From Pseudomonadota bacterium (GTDB lineage Bacteria > Pseudomonadota > Alphaproteobacteria > Rhizobiales > Rhizobiaceae): a stretch of DNA of 7,641 nucleotides. The stretch lies in contig JAEYTV010000293.1 in NCBI GenBank assembly GCA_023433855.1, positions 1 to 7,641 on the forward strand. The letters are read 5' to 3'. Positions 5,402 to 7,641 of this stretch are shown piece after piece. The notes under the pieces are model-generated. The model did not search any database and was not told the DNA's origin. It worked only from the letters and a program-made list of their open reading frames with translations. How positions within the stretch are numbered: position 1 is the first letter of the stretch; the number at the start of each line of letters is the position of its first letter. The position numbers and the translations under genes are program-made.

Positions 5402-6967
5402 TCAGGCGGCTTGTTTCAGAGGATCGTCCGGATCGATGCCGTAATCCTTCAGCTTTCGGTAAAGCGTCGAGCGACCGATTCCGAGTTTTCGGGCCACCTG
5501 GCTCATCTGGCCCCGGTAGAATTTCAGCGCAAATCGGATCAGCTCTTCCTCTACGTCGGCAAGCTTCCTTACGTCGCCGACCTCGTCGGTGCTGACGATG
5601 AAGTTCTCGGCTGCGGGGTACGCTGCGGCGAGCATGGCCTTCGGATCGGGTGCAGATCCCCGGATCTTCTCGTTGTTGGCGAAGACCGGCGATTCGGCCA
5701 AGGCCTCTCTAACCGCCTTCTCTGCGACTGCCGAAGCCGTGGGGGCAACGGCCGTCGCGGCAAGTTCTTGCGAACGAAATTCCGGGATCTGCGCGGCGAT
5801 TTGCGGGAAATCCTTCTCCGTCAACTCGTCTCCCTCAGCGAGTACCACTGCGCGGAAGATCGCATTTTCGAGCTGCCGGATATTGCCAGGCCAGTCGTAT
5901 GCGGTCAGCAGCGCCAATGCCGACGGGCTGACGGTGAGCGGCTTTGGCAGCTTCTGCTCCACGGAGAACCGCTCGGCGAAGACCCGCGCCAGATGTGGAA
6001 CATCCTCCTTGCGCCGGCGCAGCGCCGGAATGGTGATCGGGAAGACGTTAAGCCTGTAGTAGAGGTCCTCGCTGAACCGGCCGGCACGCACCTCCTCGAT
6101 GAGGTCCTTGTTCGTCGCCGAGATGAGTCGGACGTTGACCTTCTGGATCTTGGATGCGCCAACTGTCTCGACCTCGCCCTGCTGCACGGCGCGCAGCAGC
6201 TTCACCTGGACCTCCAGGGGCAAGTCACCGATCTCGTCGAGAAACAGCGTCCCGCCATCGGCTTCCACGAACTTGCCGGTATGCCGCTCGCTGGCACCGG
6301 TGAAAGCTCCTTTCTCGTGGCCGAAAAGAATGCTCTCGACCAGATTGTGGGGTATGGCGCCGCAGTTGACCGTGATGAACGGCTTCGTGGCCCGATCGCT
6401 GTTGGACTGGATGGCCCGTGCGATCATTTCTTTTCCGACGCCCGACTCCCCTTCCAGTACGACCGGTATGTTGGAATGGGCTGCGCGCTGGGCTAGATCG
6501 ATGACACGCAGCATGTCGGGGCTCGCCGATATGATCTCGCCGAAGCCAACCTCGGCCGCGCGGTGCCGGCGGCCGACGCGGGCACTCGACTCTTTCTGGT
6601 CAAGCTTGAGAGCGTTCGCGATCGAGTTGCCGATACGTTCCGGAGACACGGGCTTGACCACGAAATCGAACGCGCCGGCACGCATCGCCTGGACTACCGA
6701 ATCGATGCTTCCCTGGCCCGTCTGGACGATGACTGGCGTCTGTATGCCAAGCTGGCGAATGGCGGCGAGGAAGGTGAGCCCATCCATTTCCGGCATCATC
6801 AGATCGAGTACGATCACTTTGATGCCGTGGGCGCTGCGCTTCAGGAACTCGAGTGCGACGAGGCCATTCTCGGCAAGATGGGCCGCATGTCCGTATCGCT
6901 CCACCGCATTCTTCAGCAGGCGTCGCTGGATCGGGTCATCATCGACAACAAGGATGTGCGCAGTCAT
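5402..6967 (-). CDS. Sigma-54-dependent response regulator (receiver, AAA+, Fis HTH)
   Basis: A 521-residue NtrC-class transcription activator. The receiver domain (about 4-120) has the acidic pocket at 9-11, phosphoacceptor Asp55 in VLDLMMP, Thr83 and Lys105 in VVKP. The sigma-54 activating AAA+ domain (about 143-380) has Walker A GESGVGKE (173-180), the GAFTGA loop that contacts sigma-54 (220-225), Walker B GGTLFLDE (238-245), an arginine-finger region FSEDLYYRLNVFP (298-310) and WPGNIRQLEN (359-368). A Fis-type helix-turn-helix lies at the end (about 470-511, SQVARKLGIGRSTLYRKLK). All key catalytic residues are intact, so it should be functional. The AAA+ to HTH linker (about 395-465) is long and Ala-rich, making the protein longer than a typical NtrC. 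GGGAG about seven bases before the ATG supports the start. No cognate kinase is in the window. Targets are unknown; the murein peptidase gene lies directly downstream. Confidence 0.95.
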   Translation of the reverse strand: MTAHILVVDDDPIQRRLLKNAVERYGHAAHLAENGLVALEFLKRSAHGIKVIVLDLMMPEMDGLTFLAAIRQLGIQTPVIVQTGQGSIDSVVQAMRAGAFDFVVKPVSPERIGNSIANALKLDQKESSARVGRRHRAAEVGFGEIISASPDMLRVIDLAQRAAHSNIPVVLEGESGVGKEMIARAIQSNSDRATKPFITVNCGAIPHNLVESILFGHEKGAFTGASERHTGKFVEADGGTLFLDEIGDLPLEVQVKLLRAVQQGEVETVGASKIQKVNVRLISATNKDLIEEVRAGRFSEDLYYRLNVFPITIPALRRRKEDVPHLARVFAERFSVEQKLPKPLTVSPSALALLTAYDWPGNIRQLENAIFRAVVLAEGDELTEKDFPQIAAQIPEFRSQELAATAVAPTASAVAEKAVREALAESPVFANNEKIRGSAPDPKAMLAAAYPAAENFIVSTDEVGDVRKLADVEEELIRFALKFYRGQMSQVARKLGIGRSTLYRKLKDYGIDPDDPLKQAA

Positions 6968-7126
6968 GCTCGGCTCCCGGCTACGTTCATCGTGGCCCCA
7001 TTCGGGTTCTTACTGACCCGGTTGTGCCAGAAAGGCTTGAACATCCTCTTTTGAGAAAAGCTTGCATTTTAACCGAGGGCGATGAAAACAATCCGGTAGG
7101 CGGCGGACGACAGCAGAGGAAAAGCG
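6968..7126. other. Divergent intergenic region, response regulator and oligoendopeptidase
   Basis: A 159-bp AT-richer spacer that must hold the promoters of both divergent genes unless transcription enters from elsewhere. I see a small hairpin CTTTT-GAG-AAAAG near 7048-7060 and, on the minus strand, a TAAAAT (7066-7071) that resembles a -10 box but has no well-placed -35. I cannot assign either promoter firmly. Confidence 0.4.
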
Positions 7127-7641
7127 ATGAAAAACCGACACACACCATTCCGAGACGTTCCCGCCGCAACAGCGTTCGGCGCTGCCGCAGCCGATCCGGC
7201 TTTGGGTCTTCTGCCGGTCTGGAAATTGTCCGACCTCTATCCCGCCAAGGAGTCCGAAGCTGTCACGGCAGATCTGGAAAGAGCAGAACGGCTCGCCTCC
7301 GAATTTGAAAAGACGTGGAAGGGCAAGCTTGCAGAAGCCGCAACGCAGGCGGGCTCCGCGGGCCTTGGTGAGGCCCTCAAGCAATACGAGGCTTTGGAGG
7401 ATCTTCTCGGCAAGCTCGGGTCCTTCGCCGGACTGACCTATTTTTCCGACACGTCTGACCCGGCAAACCGCAAGTTCTATGGCGATGTGCAGGCGAAGCT
7501 TACCGACATCTCCTCGCGCCTCCTGTTTTTCGCCCTGGAACTCAATCGCATCGATGACGCCGTGATGGATGCGTGCATGGCTCAGGATCCGGCCGCCGGG
7601 CATTACCGACCCTGGATCACGGATCTCAGGAAGGACAAACC
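7127..7641 (+). CDS. M3 family oligoendopeptidase, N-terminal part
   Basis: The first 171 codons of a protein that I recognise as an M3 family (PepF-like, M3B) oligoendopeptidase; full-length members have roughly 600 residues, so the zinc-binding HExxH site lies beyond the right edge and cannot be checked. These are cytoplasmic metallopeptidases that cut short peptides. Visible family features are the opening LPVWKLSDLYP (29-39) and the helical segment LGKLGSFAGLTYFSDTSDP (94-112), followed by KLTDISSRLLFFALELNRID (124-143). The first 28 residues are a poorly conserved leader without a hydrophobic signal core. AGAGGA at 7115-7120, six bases before the ATG, is a strong ribosome binding site. 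It is divergent from the response regulator, and regulation by that protein is possible but unsupported. Confidence 0.85.
   Translation, partial: MKNRHTPFRDVPAATAFGAAAADPALGLLPVWKLSDLYPAKESEAVTADLERAERLASEFEKTWKGKLAEAATQAGSAGLGEALKQYEALEDLLGKLGSFAGLTYFSDTSDPANRKFYGDVQAKLTDISSRLLFFALELNRIDDAVMDACMAQDPAAGHYRPWITDLRKDK

Noticed and set aside
5411..7016. Plus-strand open frames of 361 and 305 codons opposite the response regulator
   Set aside because: They mirror the regulator gene, overlap each other in different frames, and show no domain or upstream ribosome binding site pattern.
7013..7030. TGGCAC on the minus strand upstream of the response regulator gene as a -24 element
   Set aside because: The -12 position reads GGTC rather than TTGC, so the essential GC dinucleotide is absent.
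7010..7603. 197-codon minus-strand frame opposite the oligoendopeptidase
   Set aside because: It is Cys/Arg-rich without family resemblance and antisense to a gene with a strong ribosome binding site and M3 family motifs.

Overview
The window looks like a chromosomal segment from an alphaproteobacterium of the Rhizobiales, most likely Rhizobiaceae (Rhizobium, Agrobacterium or Sinorhizobium type). The evidence is the high-GC coding sequence, a GapR (DUF2312) protein, DUF1036 and DUF1244 proteins, a DUF882/M15 peptidase with a long Ala/Pro-rich tail, and an N-formylglutamate amidohydrolase family gene sitting next to pyruvate kinase. From memory, unchecked, this gene order is one I associate with rhizobial chromosomes. 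I see no mobile elements, RNA genes, CRISPR array or phage genes, so this reads as core genome rather than an accessory island.

Layout. Positions 1-1628 hold a minus-strand pair: a secreted DUF1036 protein, then pyruvate kinase, which overlaps it by one base and runs off the left edge. A 152-bp divergent intergenic region (1629-1780) carries a 10-bp-period direct repeat abutting a perfect 12-bp palindrome. To its right a plus-strand block runs 1781-3305: an N-formylglutamate amidohydrolase family protein, a DUF1244 protein whose start lies inside the end of the previous gene, and gapR. A strong intrinsic terminator at 3329-3361 closes it. Converging on that terminator is a minus-strand pair: a sigma-54-dependent response regulator (5402-6967) and, downstream of it, a secreted M15-type murein peptidase (3382-5217). 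A 159-bp divergent spacer separates the regulator from a plus-strand M3 family oligoendopeptidase that runs off the right edge.

How the genes work together. Central metabolism (pyruvate kinase), envelope maintenance (murein peptidase, DUF1036 periplasmic protein), chromosome organisation (GapR), transcriptional control (sigma-54 response regulator) and peptide turnover (oligoendopeptidase) lie side by side. No single pathway joins them all. The pairs most likely to matter functionally are DUF1036-pyk (overlapping), amidohydrolase-DUF1244 (overlapping) and the regulator-peptidase pair. No histidine kinase is present, so the regulator is an orphan here. I did not find a clearly new defence or mobile system. 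The best leads are small regulatory sequences, two uncharacterised small proteins, and unusual protein architectures.
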